Source of the DNA: Streptomyces marincola
GTDB lineage: Bacteria; Actinomycetota; Actinomycetes; Streptomycetales; Streptomycetaceae
Direction of reading: 5' to 3'
Length of the DNA: 64,000 nt
NCBI RefSeq assembly: GCF_020410765.1
Contig: NZ_CP084541.1
Location: 4,917,001-4,981,000 of the forward strand
The notes beneath the pieces were generated by a model, which did no database searches, was not told the origin of the DNA, and saw only the letters and a program-made list of their open reading frames with translations. The position numbers were made by a program, and so were the translations under genes. Shown one piece after another: positions 14,429-22,751 of the stretch (the first letter of the stretch is position 1; each line of letters begins with the position of its first letter).

Positions 14429-16665
14429 CGTGGGCGGACGAAGGGGGCGCGCAGCCGGTGGACGTGGACCCCTTCGAGACCCTGGCGCCACTGGCCGCCG
14501 CGGCGACGGTGCGCATCCATGCCGCGCCGAGGGGGTATGACGGGGGCGAGGCGGCTTCCCGGCCGTGGGGCAGCGGGTTCTTCGTGGCCCCCAACTGGGT
14601 GCTCACCTGCGCCCACGTGGCACTGCGCGGGGGAAGCGGCCCGGAAGGGCGCGACGAGGTGGGGCTGACGATCCGGGGAGTCGAGCGGCCGGTCCGCGGC
14701 CGGGTCGAATGGGCCAGGCCCGAGGGGAACCCGGCGGGCGGACTGTGGCCCGCGCCCGACCTCGCGCTCGTGCGCCTCCTCGATCCGGTCCCGCACAGCT
14801 GCGTCTGGCTCACCGAGCGCACCGCGCGGGTCTTCACCCGCGGCGAGGTCGCCTTCTTCGGGTGCCTGAGGACCGAGGACGGCATCGAGGACATCAGCGG
14901 CCGGTGCACCATCAGGGGCGAGCTGGGCGGCGACGGCCTGCTCAAGCTCGGCGGGGAGGACGAGGTGCCCGAGGGCGTCTCGGGCGGTCCCGTGGTCGAC
15001 CTGAGGCGCGGCGAGGTGATCGGCATTCTCAAGGCGCGGCGTTCCGCGGGGCGCGACGGCGGGCTTGCCACCTCCATCGTCCAGCTGCGCCGCATGCCGC
15101 TGCCCGCCGACCCCCAGCTCGCCGAGCGGGACGACCTGTACCAGCGCGTCCTCGGCGCCCACGACCGGTACCACGCCGACCGCTATCTCGACGTGGCCGA
15201 CCTGGCCGAGCAGACCTGGACCGACGCGCAGAGCGACGTGCGGGCGGCGGCGGGGCGCGCGCTGACGCCCGGGCAGCGCGTGGAACTGCTGGGGTTACTC
15301 GCCCAGTTGCCGCCGCCCGTCTCCACCAGGCGGCTCGACGAGATGATCACCGCGCTGCGGGGTCGGCCCTACGAGGGCACGCTGCCCGCGCCGCGCGGCT
15401 GGCGCGACGGGCTCGGACTGCTGTACGAACTCCGGCAGGGGACCGCCGAGTTGGAGCTCGTCCTGCGCTACGCGGTGCACGCGGCCACGGCCGACCGGCC
15501 CTACCCGGCGGAGCCGGGCGTGGAGGCGCGGCTGCGGGACTGGGCCGGCGCCGCCGCCGCGGGGGCCGGCCTCTCCCGCTGGTTCCGCGCCAACCTCAGG
15601 CTCGAACAGGACGCGCGCATCCGGGAACGCGAGGCCCGCCGCGTGCTGGCCGGGCCGCCCGCTCCGCGGGGCACGCCCGCCCTCGCGGAACCGCCGTGGG
15701 AGCCGGCCGCGGCGGGCCGCACCGCCGCGCCCCCGGGCGCCGCGGGTCCCGGCCCGTTCCCGTGGTCGGGCCCCGCCGCGGCCGGCGTGCCGGGGGGAGC
15801 GGCCGGCGGCCCGGCCCGGGACACGGGGCTGCCCGACGCCTACCCGGCTCCGGCCCAGCAGCCCTTCGTCCTGCTGGAGATCACCCCGCACGGCTGGGAG
15901 CGCGGCCGGTACGACTGGCGCGTGTGCGCCGGACGCGCGACCGGTGAACTGACCTCCATCGACGAGGACTTCCGCGCCCCGGGTCCCGACGAGCCGCCGG
16001 AACGGCTGCGCGCCGCGCTGGCCGAGGCGTTCCGCCGGGGCGACGAGCCGGACGGGCCGGTCCCGCTGCACGTGGCCGTGCCCTACTCGCTGCTCGGCTT
16101 CCCCGTGGAGGAGTGGCGGCTCGCCCCCGGCGGGCCCCAGCTGGGCGAGCAGCGCCCCGTCGTCGTCCGCTGCACCGACCCGGTGCCCGAGGCGGAGGAC
16201 AGCGACGAGGTGCGCGCCATGCGCCTGGCGCGCTGGGCGAAGGTGCACGCCGGGCCCATGAGCGCGGATGTCCTCGACTGCGCGGACGACCGGCCCCGCC
16301 CGCTGCCCGTGCCGGCCGTTCTGATGGGCCGTGACCCGGCGACCGTTCCCGTGCTGTGCCGCACGCCTGTTTCGGGCGGCGAGCCTGCCGCCCTGCATCG
16401 GGTGATGGCCAGTGGGTACAACGTCATCCTGTGGCGACGCGACGCGCGGGACCGGGGCCGGGGCTGCGGCGACTTCCACAGCGGTGTCGACCGCACCGTG
16501 AGCGGTGCGGGGCACGCGGGCCTGCTGCCGGACGCGCTGTGGCAGTTGCGCGCCGCGGTCGGCGGCGGCCTGGCGGACGCCGACTGGGCACGCGGGCTCG
16601 CGCTGCTCTACGCGGACCCCGCCGGCCCCCTGCCGGGCACGGACGATCCGCTGGAGGCGCCGTGA
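14425..16665 (+). CDS. Trypsin-like protease with VMAP-type C-terminal domain
   Basis: This 746-residue cytoplasmic protein (no signal peptide) carries an N-terminal chymotrypsin-fold protease. The triad is visible as His64 (LTCAHVAL), Asp112 (PDLALVRLL) and Ser186 (GVSGGPV). A helical middle part (about 230-370; GQRVELLGLLAQLPPPVS, LGLLYELRQGTAELELVLRY) resembles the effector-associated domains of conflict systems. An Ala/Pro/Gly linker (about 410-475) and a C-terminal VMAP-C-like domain (PFVLLEITPHGW; VPYSLLGFPVEEW) follow. In vWA-MoxR-VMAP systems this is the effector/scaffold component. It is translationally coupled to Trypco1 and lies upstream of the MoxR gene. The domain calls beyond the protease are from memory of the families. 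Confidence 0.85.
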   Translation: MTWADEGGAQPVDVDPFETLAPLAAAATVRIHAAPRGYDGGEAASRPWGSGFFVAPNWVLTCAHVALRGGSGPEGRDEVGLTIRGVERPVRGRVEWARPEGNPAGGLWPAPDLALVRLLDPVPHSCVWLTERTARVFTRGEVAFFGCLRTEDGIEDISGRCTIRGELGGDGLLKLGGEDEVPEGVSGGPVVDLRRGEVIGILKARRSAGRDGGLATSIVQLRRMPLPADPQLAERDDLYQRVLGAHDRYHADRYLDVADLAEQTWTDAQSDVRAAAGRALTPGQRVELLGLLAQLPPPVSTRRLDEMITALRGRPYEGTLPAPRGWRDGLGLLYELRQGTAELELVLRYAVHAATADRPYPAEPGVEARLRDWAGAAAAGAGLSRWFRANLRLEQDARIREREARRVLAGPPAPRGTPALAEPPWEPAAAGRTAAPPGAAGPGPFPWSGPAAAGVPGGAAGGPARDTGLPDAYPAPAQQPFVLLEITPHGWERGRYDWRVCAGRATGELTSIDEDFRAPGPDEPPERLRAALAEAFRRGDEPDGPVPLHVAVPYSLLGFPVEEWRLAPGGPQLGEQRPVVVRCTDPVPEAEDSDEVRAMRLARWAKVHAGPMSADVLDCADDRPRPLPVPAVLMGRDPATVPVLCRTPVSGGEPAALHRVMASGYNVILWRRDARDRGRGCGDFHSGVDRTVSGAGHAGLLPDALWQLRAAVGGGLADADWARGLALLYADPAGPLPGTDDPLEAP

Positions 16666-16764
16666 ACAGGCCGAAGCGCGCGAAAGCCTCCCACCCCGCC
16701 CGTTTGCCCCGATACGGTCGGGGAGGCGGCGCCCGGACGGTGACCAAGCGACGAGGAGCATGCT

Positions 16765-17844
16765 GTGGCAGTGACTGACAGGTTCCCGGGTCAGGAGGGC
16801 GACCCGGCCGCCGGGGAACCGGCGCCCGCGGCCGACGAGTGGCTGATCTACCGCGGCGCGGGCGAGCCGCACGACGGCATCAGGGCGCTGCCCGAGCCGC
16901 CGCCCTGGCGCGACTTCGACGGCCGCCCGCTGGTCGCGCCGGGGCCCGAGACGGACAGCGCCTCGACCCGCCGCCTCGGCGCCTACCGGCATCTGGCCGA
17001 GATGCACCGGCCGAGCGCCGAGGAGCTTGAGATCATAAACGCCGCGCTCTACCTGCGCCGCCCGCTGCTCGTCACCGGCAGCCCCGGCACGGGCAAGAGC
17101 ACGCTGGCCCACTCCGTGGCCTACGAACTCGGCCTCGGGCGCGTGCTGCGCTGGCCCATCGTCAGCCGCACCACCCTGGGCGACGGCCTCTACCACTACG
17201 ACGCCATCGCCCGGCTCCAGGACACGCAGATCGCGGCGAGCAGCCGCGCCGACGGGCCGCCCTCGGCCACGTCGCCCGGCGGTATCGGCAGCTACCTGCG
17301 GCTCGGCCCGCTGGGCACCGCGCTGCTGCCGACGGCCAGGCCCAGGGTGCTGCTCATCGACGAGCTGGACAAGAGCGACATCGACCTCCCGAACGACCTG
17401 CTGAACGTGCTGGAGGAGGGCGAGTTCTCCCTTCCCGAGCTGGAGCGCATCGCCGAGCGCGAGCCCGAGGTCGAGGTCCTGACCGACGACGGCGCCAAGG
17501 TGACCGTCCGCGACGGGCGCGTCCGCTGCCACGCGTTCCCGTTCGTGGTGCTCACAAGCAACGGCGAACGGGACTTCCCCGCGCCCCTGCTGCGCCGCTG
17601 CATCCACCTGGAGATCGGCAAACCGGACCACGAGCGCCTCGCCACGGTGGTCCGCGCGCACCTGGGCGACGAGCTGACCCGGGTGGGCGAGGACCTGATC
17701 GCGCGGTTCCTCGAACGGTCCCGCACCGAGCAGCTGGCCACCGACCAGCTGCTGAACGCCATCTACCTGACCCACCACGCCGAGCCACCCACCCGCGACC
17801 GACTGGCCGACATGCTCATCCAGCGCCTCGACCGCCCCAGGTAG
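16765..17844 (+). CDS. MoxR-like AAA+ ATPase
   Basis: This 359-residue AAA+ protein has Walker A GSPGTGKS (about residues 105-112) and Walker B VLLIDELDKS (D199/E200). A sensor-1 region FPFVVLTSNGERDFP and an arginine finger in APLLRRCIHLEI are also visible. It presumably remodels or activates the neighbouring SAV_2336/vWA-like and protease partners using ATP. The N-terminal 80 residues are an extra acidic/Pro-rich segment. The start is GTG at 16765 with GAGGAG upstream; the 99-bp gap before it contains a -10-like TACGGT at 16713-16718, so a separate promoter is possible. The next gene begins seven bases after its stop. Confidence 0.9.
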   Translation: MAVTDRFPGQEGDPAAGEPAPAADEWLIYRGAGEPHDGIRALPEPPPWRDFDGRPLVAPGPETDSASTRRLGAYRHLAEMHRPSAEELEIINAALYLRRPLLVTGSPGTGKSTLAHSVAYELGLGRVLRWPIVSRTTLGDGLYHYDAIARLQDTQIAASSRADGPPSATSPGGIGSYLRLGPLGTALLPTARPRVLLIDELDKSDIDLPNDLLNVLEEGEFSLPELERIAEREPEVEVLTDDGAKVTVRDGRVRCHAFPFVVLTSNGERDFPAPLLRRCIHLEIGKPDHERLATVVRAHLGDELTRVGEDLIARFLERSRTEQLATDQLLNAIYLTHHAEPPTRDRLADMLIQRLDRPR

Positions 17845-17850
17845 GCCGCC

Positions 17851-20800
17851 ATGTCCGATCCGGCACCAGGGCGGCGGCACGACGACCTCGCGACCCTGAT
17901 CGGGGCGCTCCGCGGCGCGGGGCTCGACCCGGACCTGGCGGGCCTGGCCGACGCGCTGTGGCTCGCGCAGTTCTCCCGGCCCTGCGGCCCGCCGTCCCGC
18001 GCCGCGGACGCGCAGGACGGCCCCGGGGAGGCGGCCGGCCGCGGTCGCGCGGCGGCCCGCCCCGCGCCGGGCGCGGACGCCGGTCGCGCGCCCGCCACCG
18101 GGCGCGGGCAGGCGCGCTTCGGGGCGCCCGGCAGGGCGCCGCACGCCGCCGACGACACGGTGCGGCTGTACGCCGAGCCGGCCGGCGAGGGCCGGCAGGC
18201 CGCAGGGCTGCCCGCCGACGCGCTGCGCGTCGGCGTGCCGGAGGCAAGGGCGCTGCCCAGCCTGCTCGAACTGGAGCGCGCGCTGCGGCCGTTGCGGCGC
18301 TACCGCCCGCCCGCCCGCCCGCCGCGCCGCCCCGCGTCCGGTGACCTGGACGAACGGGAGACGGTCGACCGCACCGCGCGGGCCGGCGGCCTGCTCACGC
18401 CCGCCTTCCGCGAACGGGCCCGCGGCCACACCGAGGCGCAGCTGCTGCTCGACGCGGCCTCGCCGATGCGGGTGTGGCAGCGGATGTTCGGGGAGCTGGC
18501 CGAGGTGTTCGCGCGGCTCGGCGCGTTCCGCGACGTCCAGGTGCACTACCTGCACGCCTCGCCCGACGGCGGCCCCGCCGTGAGCCGCCGCTTCGAGCCG
18601 GCCGAGGCGCCGTTGCACCCGGTCAGCCAGCTCGCGGACCCCACCGGGCGGCGCCTGACGGTCGTCGTCAGCGACTGCACGGGGCCGCTGTGGCGCGACG
18701 GCACCGCGCACCGGCTGCTGCACCGGCTGTCGCGGCACGCGCCGGTCGCGGTCGTGCAGCCGCTGCCGCAGCGGCTGTGGGCCAGGACGCGGCTCCCGGT
18801 GCAGGCCGGGCTGCTGACCAGGGAGGAAGGTCCCGGCGGCTCGGCGCGGCTGCGGTTCACGGCCGGCGCCGGGCAGTCCGCGCCGCCGGCGCGCGGCGCC
18901 GTTCCCGTGCCGGTGCTGCCGCCCACGGCGGCCTCGCTCGGGGCGTGGGCCGGCCTGCTGTCCGGCTCGGGCGCGAGCTCCGCGCACGGCGCCGTCGGCT
19001 GGGTCCGCGCCGATCAGCCCCCCGCGCCGGCGCGCCGCGCGGTCGGCGTGCCGCGCAGCTCGGCCGCGCGGGTGGCGCGCTTCCGCGCCACCGCGTCGCC
19101 CGGCGCGGCCAGGCTCGCCGTCTACCTGTCCGCCGCGCCCCTGTACCTGCCGGTGATGCAGCTGATCCAGCGGACGATGCTGCCCGACTCGGGCCCTGCC
19201 GAGCTGTCGGAAGTGCTGCTGAGCGGGCTGGTGCGGCGGCTCTCCGAGGTGTCGGACGACGGGCGCTGGTACGAGTTCACGGCCGGGGTCCACGACGAGC
19301 TGCTGGGGGACCTCGGGCAGGACGAGGCGCTGCTGGTGCTCAAGCACTGCTCCGGCTACGTGGCGCAGCGGTTCGGCAGGACGGGGCCCAACTTCCCCGC
19401 CCTCGCCCTCGCCCAGCTCTCCGGCGAGGAGGAGCCGCGGGGCGAGCGGCAGGAGGACCCGCAGGGGCCGCCGCTGCCGCGGCCGTTCGCCGAGGTGGCG
19501 GCCAAGGTGCTGCGGCGCTTCCTGCCCGAGGCGCCGCCGCTCGCGCAGGGGCAGCCCGGTGCCGCCTACGTGCCGGAGCCGTCCGTCGCGGTGGAGCAGG
19601 CCAGGGCGCTGGCCGCGCGGTTCGCCGCGGACGGCAAGGTGCAGCACCAGCTGGACGCGGTGCGGCTGCTGCGGCAGGCGGCCGGCGGCCAGCGGGCCGC
19701 TGGACTCGGCACCGATCCCGAGCTGTGGAGCGAGCTGGCCGAGCAGCTGCTGTGCCTGTGGCGGGCCCAGCGCGACGGGGCGCTGCTGGCCGAGGCCCAG
19801 GACGCGGCGCGGACCGCGGCGACGCACCCCGGGTCCGCGGTGGCGCGCGCGGCGCTCGCGCGGGTGCTGCGGGCCATGGCGGGCGAGCGGCGGGCCGCGG
19901 GGGACGACGGGGCGGCGCTCGACCTGTGGCAGCGCGCGGACGCGGAGTTCGCGGCGGTGTGCGCGACGCCTGGACTCGACCCGGGGACGGCCGTCGACCT
20001 GACGTTGGAGCGCGTCGAGGTGTTGCAGGAGCAGTGGCGGCTGAACGGCGACACGGCGCTGCTCCAGGAGAGCATCGGCATCGTGGAGGCCGTGGCGGAC
20101 GCCTGGCCGGCCGACGAGGCCGAGCCGAGCGGGCTGCCGCTGGCGCACGGCCGGGCGCTGCTGCGGCTCGCCGAGGCGGCGCCGGACGCGGAACGGGCCC
20201 GGGTGTGGGCCGGGCAGGCCGCCGAGTCCCTGCGGCGCGGTTGCTGGGCGCTGGAGGCGGAGGGCGCGCAGGTGGGGGTGCGGGCCTGGGCGCTGCTCGA
20301 CCTGGTGGACGCGCTGCTGCTGACCGAGCACGAGTGGCGGCGGGCGGATGAGGTCGTCGAACGGGCGCGCCGGCTGAGCGACAGGCCCGGGCTCGTCGTG
20401 GCCTGCCTGCGGCGCGCCGGGCGGCTCGCGGTGCGCGGGTACGAGGCGGGCGGCGGTCCCGAGGAGCTTGAGGCGGCGGCGCTGCGGTTCGAGGAGGCCG
20501 GCCGCCTGATGTCCCGTGACCTGGACGGGTACGGCGACCTGATCGAGGAGTGGGGCGCGGCGCTGCTGCGGCGGGCCGCGCTGCCGGACGGGGGCGCGTT
20601 CGTGTCGCGGGCGGTGCGGGTGCTGCGGGACTGCCGGATGGAGACGCCGGCGGGCGACCCGCGGCTGCCAGGGCGCCTGCTGATGCTGGGTCAGGCGCTG
20701 ATCGTCCGGTACCAGGACGCCGTCGACCTGGTGGACCTGCGGGAGGCCGAGCACCTGTTCACGCGGGCGGCGCACGACGCGGAGGCTCCGCTGACGGCGG

Positions 20801-21135
20801 CGCGCGCGTGGTTCGAGCTGGGGGAGACCCACCGCAGGGCCTACCGGCACACGCGCCGCACGGAACGGCTCGACCAGGCGGCCGACGCCTACCGGCGGGC
20901 CGCGTCCGTGGCGCGGGTCGCGGTGCCGGGGCCCGCCGATCCCGGCGAGCCGGCGCGGCTCGCCGCGACGGCGCTGCACCAGCGGGGCGTGGTCCTCGAA
21001 GCAGCGCGCAAGCCGCTCGCGGCGGGCCAGGCGTACCGTTCCGCGCTCACGCTGTGGGGCCGCCTGCCGCGGGACGAGGCGTCCGGCGCGGCGGACACGA
21101 CGGCGCGTCTGGAAGCGCTGCGGCGCGAGACCTGA
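17851..21135 (+). CDS. SAV_2336-type protein with vWA-like and TPR-like regions
   Basis: The 1094-residue protein opens with the SAV_2336 N-terminal domain (HDDLATLIGALRGAGLDPD). A Pro/Arg/Ala-rich linker with AxRPPRRP is followed by a vWA-like region (about 195-320: LLLDAASPMRVWQRMFGEL, LGAFRDVQVHYLHA, LTVVVSDCTGPLW). The metal-site DxSxS is degenerate (DAASP). Then comes a helical segment (MQLIQRTMLPDSGPAELSEV) and, from about residue 570, TPR-like helical repeats to the end. In vWA-MoxR-VMAP systems the vWA protein is the partner of the MoxR ATPase, which matches the preceding gene six bases upstream. A terminator-like hairpin follows, separating it from the peptide genes. The exact biochemical activity is unknown. 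Confidence 0.82.
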   Translation: MSDPAPGRRHDDLATLIGALRGAGLDPDLAGLADALWLAQFSRPCGPPSRAADAQDGPGEAAGRGRAAARPAPGADAGRAPATGRGQARFGAPGRAPHAADDTVRLYAEPAGEGRQAAGLPADALRVGVPEARALPSLLELERALRPLRRYRPPARPPRRPASGDLDERETVDRTARAGGLLTPAFRERARGHTEAQLLLDAASPMRVWQRMFGELAEVFARLGAFRDVQVHYLHASPDGGPAVSRRFEPAEAPLHPVSQLADPTGRRLTVVVSDCTGPLWRDGTAHRLLHRLSRHAPVAVVQPLPQRLWARTRLPVQAGLLTREEGPGGSARLRFTAGAGQSAPPARGAVPVPVLPPTAASLGAWAGLLSGSGASSAHGAVGWVRADQPPAPARRAVGVPRSSAARVARFRATASPGAARLAVYLSAAPLYLPVMQLIQRTMLPDSGPAELSEVLLSGLVRRLSEVSDDGRWYEFTAGVHDELLGDLGQDEALLVLKHCSGYVAQRFGRTGPNFPALALAQLSGEEEPRGERQEDPQGPPLPRPFAEVAAKVLRRFLPEAPPLAQGQPGAAYVPEPSVAVEQARALAARFAADGKVQHQLDAVRLLRQAAGGQRAAGLGTDPELWSELAEQLLCLWRAQRDGALLAEAQDAARTAATHPGSAVARAALARVLRAMAGERRAAGDDGAALDLWQRADAEFAAVCATPGLDPGTAVDLTLERVEVLQEQWRLNGDTALLQESIGIVEAVADAWPADEAEPSGLPLAHGRALLRLAEAAPDAERARVWAGQAAESLRRGCWALEAEGAQVGVRAWALLDLVDALLLTEHEWRRADEVVERARRLSDRPGLVVACLRRAGRLAVRGYEAGGGPEELEAAALRFEEAGRLMSRDLDGYGDLIEEWGAALLRRAALPDGGAFVSRAVRVLRDCRMETPAGDPRLPGRLLMLGQALIVRYQDAVDLVDLREAEHLFTRAAHDAEAPLTAARAWFELGETHRRAYRHTRRTERLDQAADAYRRAASVARVAVPGPADPGEPARLAATALHQRGVVLEAARKPLAAGQAYRSALTLWGRLPRDEASGAADTTARLEALRRET

Positions 21136-21152
21136 ACGCGCACGCTCCCGCC

Positions 21153-21183
21153 GGGGGCCGCCTCGGCGGCCCCGCGGGGTTTT
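21153..21183 (+). terminator. Terminator-like hairpin before the RiPP operon
   Basis: GGGGCCGC (21154-21161) pairs perfectly with GCGGCCCC (21166-21173) around a CTCG loop, and a GGGGTTTT tract ends at 21183. It lies 18 bases after the SAV_2336-type gene and separates the two arms of the system. Confidence 0.65.
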
Positions 21184-21244
21184 CGCGCGTGCGCGGAAGG
21201 GAATCTTCCTTCGGCCCTGTTGCCGAGGAGTGTGCGGAGGAACC

Positions 21245-21418
21245 GTGAGCGAGGGGCGTGAGCCGCTGCCGGATCTGCTCGGGCTGAGTCTGAGCGAGTT
21301 GCGCGACCTGGACCACCCGGTGCTCAGTGAGGTGCTGGCCGAGCTGCGGGACCGGGTCGTGCGGCAGGGGGAAGGTCTTTGGGGCTTCAACCAGTTCGAC
21401 AACAACGGTGTCATGTGA
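21245..21418 (+). CDS. fxsA: FxsA-like cyclophane RiPP precursor with atypical core
   Basis: The 57-residue peptide has the FxSxx-system leader pattern LPDLLGLSLSELRDLDHPVL (an LPDL-x-G-x-x-L-x-x-L-x-x-L-x-x-PVL motif) and an acidic helical stretch. It lies directly upstream of an FxsB-like radical SAM gene. The last residues are GEGLWGFNQFDNNGVM, not the expected F-x-S-x-x carboxyl terminus. W43, F45 and F48 (counting the GTG as M1) are followed by Asn/Asp/Gln, so several aromatic-x-N/D/Q triads could be cross-linked. The start is GTG at 21245 with a strong GGAGG. The product role is unknown; it may be a signal sensed by the TIR-STAND protein downstream (inference). Confidence 0.78.
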   Translation: MSEGREPLPDLLGLSLSELRDLDHPVLSEVLAELRDRVVRQGEGLWGFNQFDNNGVM

Positions 21419-21563
21419 CCGCCGGGGCGCGGAAGTAGCCGGTTTCGGCCCGGTCGCCATGCGAAACGGACAGAGGCTGACCGATCCTGTTTACGGAACG
21501 TCAGCCACGGAAGACTCCTCAGGGGCTCCACGAGACCGGAACAGGCCGGCGCGGAGCAGGACG

Positions 21564-22751
21564 ATGGGGAGCCCGCGGGACGTGCACGCACCAGCGCAGG
21601 CGGCCGGGTCGCGAGTGCCGACGGCGCCCTTCCGGCAGTTCGTCGTGAAGGTCAACAGCCGTTGCAACCTGGCCTGCCGCTACTGCTACATGTACTTCGC
21701 CGCGGACACCGGCTGGCGCCGCCAGCCGGTGTCCGCCGCGCCGCAGACGCTGCGGCGCACCGCCCGCCGCATCGGCGAGCACGCGCGGACGCACCGGCTG
21801 CGCGCCCTGTCGGTCGTCCTGCACGGCGGCGAACCGCTCCTCACCGACCCGGCCGACCTCGGCGCGTTCGTCGAGGACGTCAGGGCGAGGGTGCCGGCCG
21901 ACTGCGCGGTGCACGCCGCCGTGCAGACCAACGGCGTGCTGCTCACCGAGGACCGGCTGACCGCGCTCGCCGCGCACGGCATCCGCGTCGGCCTCAGCCT
22001 CGACGGCGGCCTGGCCGGCCACAACCGGCAGCGCGTCGACCACGCGGGCCGGCCCGCGTGGCCCGCCGCCCGCCGGGCCGCCCGGCTGCTCGCGCAGCCG
22101 CGGCACCGGCCCGCCTGGTCCGGCGTGCTGTGCGTCGTGGACCTGGCCACCGACCCGGTCGAGGTGTACGCGTCGCTGCGGGCGCTCGATCCGCCGGGCA
22201 TCGACTTCCTGCTGCCGCACGGCAACTGGACGCGCCCGCCGCAGGGCCTGCCGGCCCCGGCCGCCGCGCCCACGCCGTACGGCGACTGGCTGTGCGCCGC
22301 GTTCGACCGCTGGTGGGGTGCGGAACGCCGCGCCGTGCGGGTGCGGCTGTTCGAGGAGTGCATCGCCCTCCTCCTCGGGCTGCCCGCCGCCACCGAGGCC
22401 CTCGGCCTCCAGCCGTTCACCGCCGTCGTCGTCGAGACCGACGGCAGCATCGAGCAGGTCGACTCCCTGAAGTCCGCCTACGAGGGCGCCGCGGCCACCG
22501 GGCTCGACGTCCACCGCAACTCCTTCGACGAGGCGCTGGCCCACCCGGGCGTCGCCGCGCGCCAGGCGGGCCGCGCCGCCCTGCCCCTCACGTGCCTGCG
22601 CTGCCCCCTCGTCGAGGTCTGCGGCGGCGGGCACTACGCGCACCGCTACCGGGCGGGGCACGGCTTCGCGAACCCGTCCGTCTACTGCGCCGACCTGCGC
22701 CGCCTGATCCGGCACGTCGCGTCGGCCCTGCGCGAGGCGGCCGGGCGGTGA
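21564..22751 (+). CDS. fxsB: FxsB-like radical SAM/SPASM peptide maturase
   Basis: This 395-residue enzyme has the radical-SAM cluster motif CNLACRYCY (about residues 34-42; CxxxCxxC) and a VVLHGGEPLL GGE motif. An AVQTNGVLLTE strand follows, and a C-terminal SPASM-type cluster region contains CLRCPLVEVCGGGHYAHRY. The family forms C-C cyclophane cross-links between an aromatic residue and a nearby side chain in FxsA-type peptides. The ATG at 21564 has GGAG upstream; the open frame further upstream overlaps fxsA and is rejected. The 145-bp gap after fxsA contains no other gene. The stop overlaps the GTG of the HExxH gene. Confidence 0.9.
   Translation: MGSPRDVHAPAQAAGSRVPTAPFRQFVVKVNSRCNLACRYCYMYFAADTGWRRQPVSAAPQTLRRTARRIGEHARTHRLRALSVVLHGGEPLLTDPADLGAFVEDVRARVPADCAVHAAVQTNGVLLTEDRLTALAAHGIRVGLSLDGGLAGHNRQRVDHAGRPAWPAARRAARLLAQPRHRPAWSGVLCVVDLATDPVEVYASLRALDPPGIDFLLPHGNWTRPPQGLPAPAAAPTPYGDWLCAAFDRWWGAERRAVRVRLFEECIALLLGLPAATEALGLQPFTAVVVETDGSIEQVDSLKSAYEGAAATGLDVHRNSFDEALAHPGVAARQAGRAALPLTCLRCPLVEVCGGGHYAHRYRAGHGFANPSVYCADLRRLIRHVASALREAAGR

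Noticed and set aside
21419..21563. Second precursor peptide between fxsA and fxsB
   Set aside because: No short frame with a ribosome-binding site and a leader-like motif was found; the region reads as untranslated sequence.
15295..21591. Very long minus-strand reading frame (over 2000 codons) across the protease, MoxR and SAV_2336 genes
   Set aside because: It is antisense to three well-supported genes, has no recognisable domains, and is composed of Arg/Gly/Pro/His-rich low-complexity sequence typical of antisense frames in GC-rich DNA.
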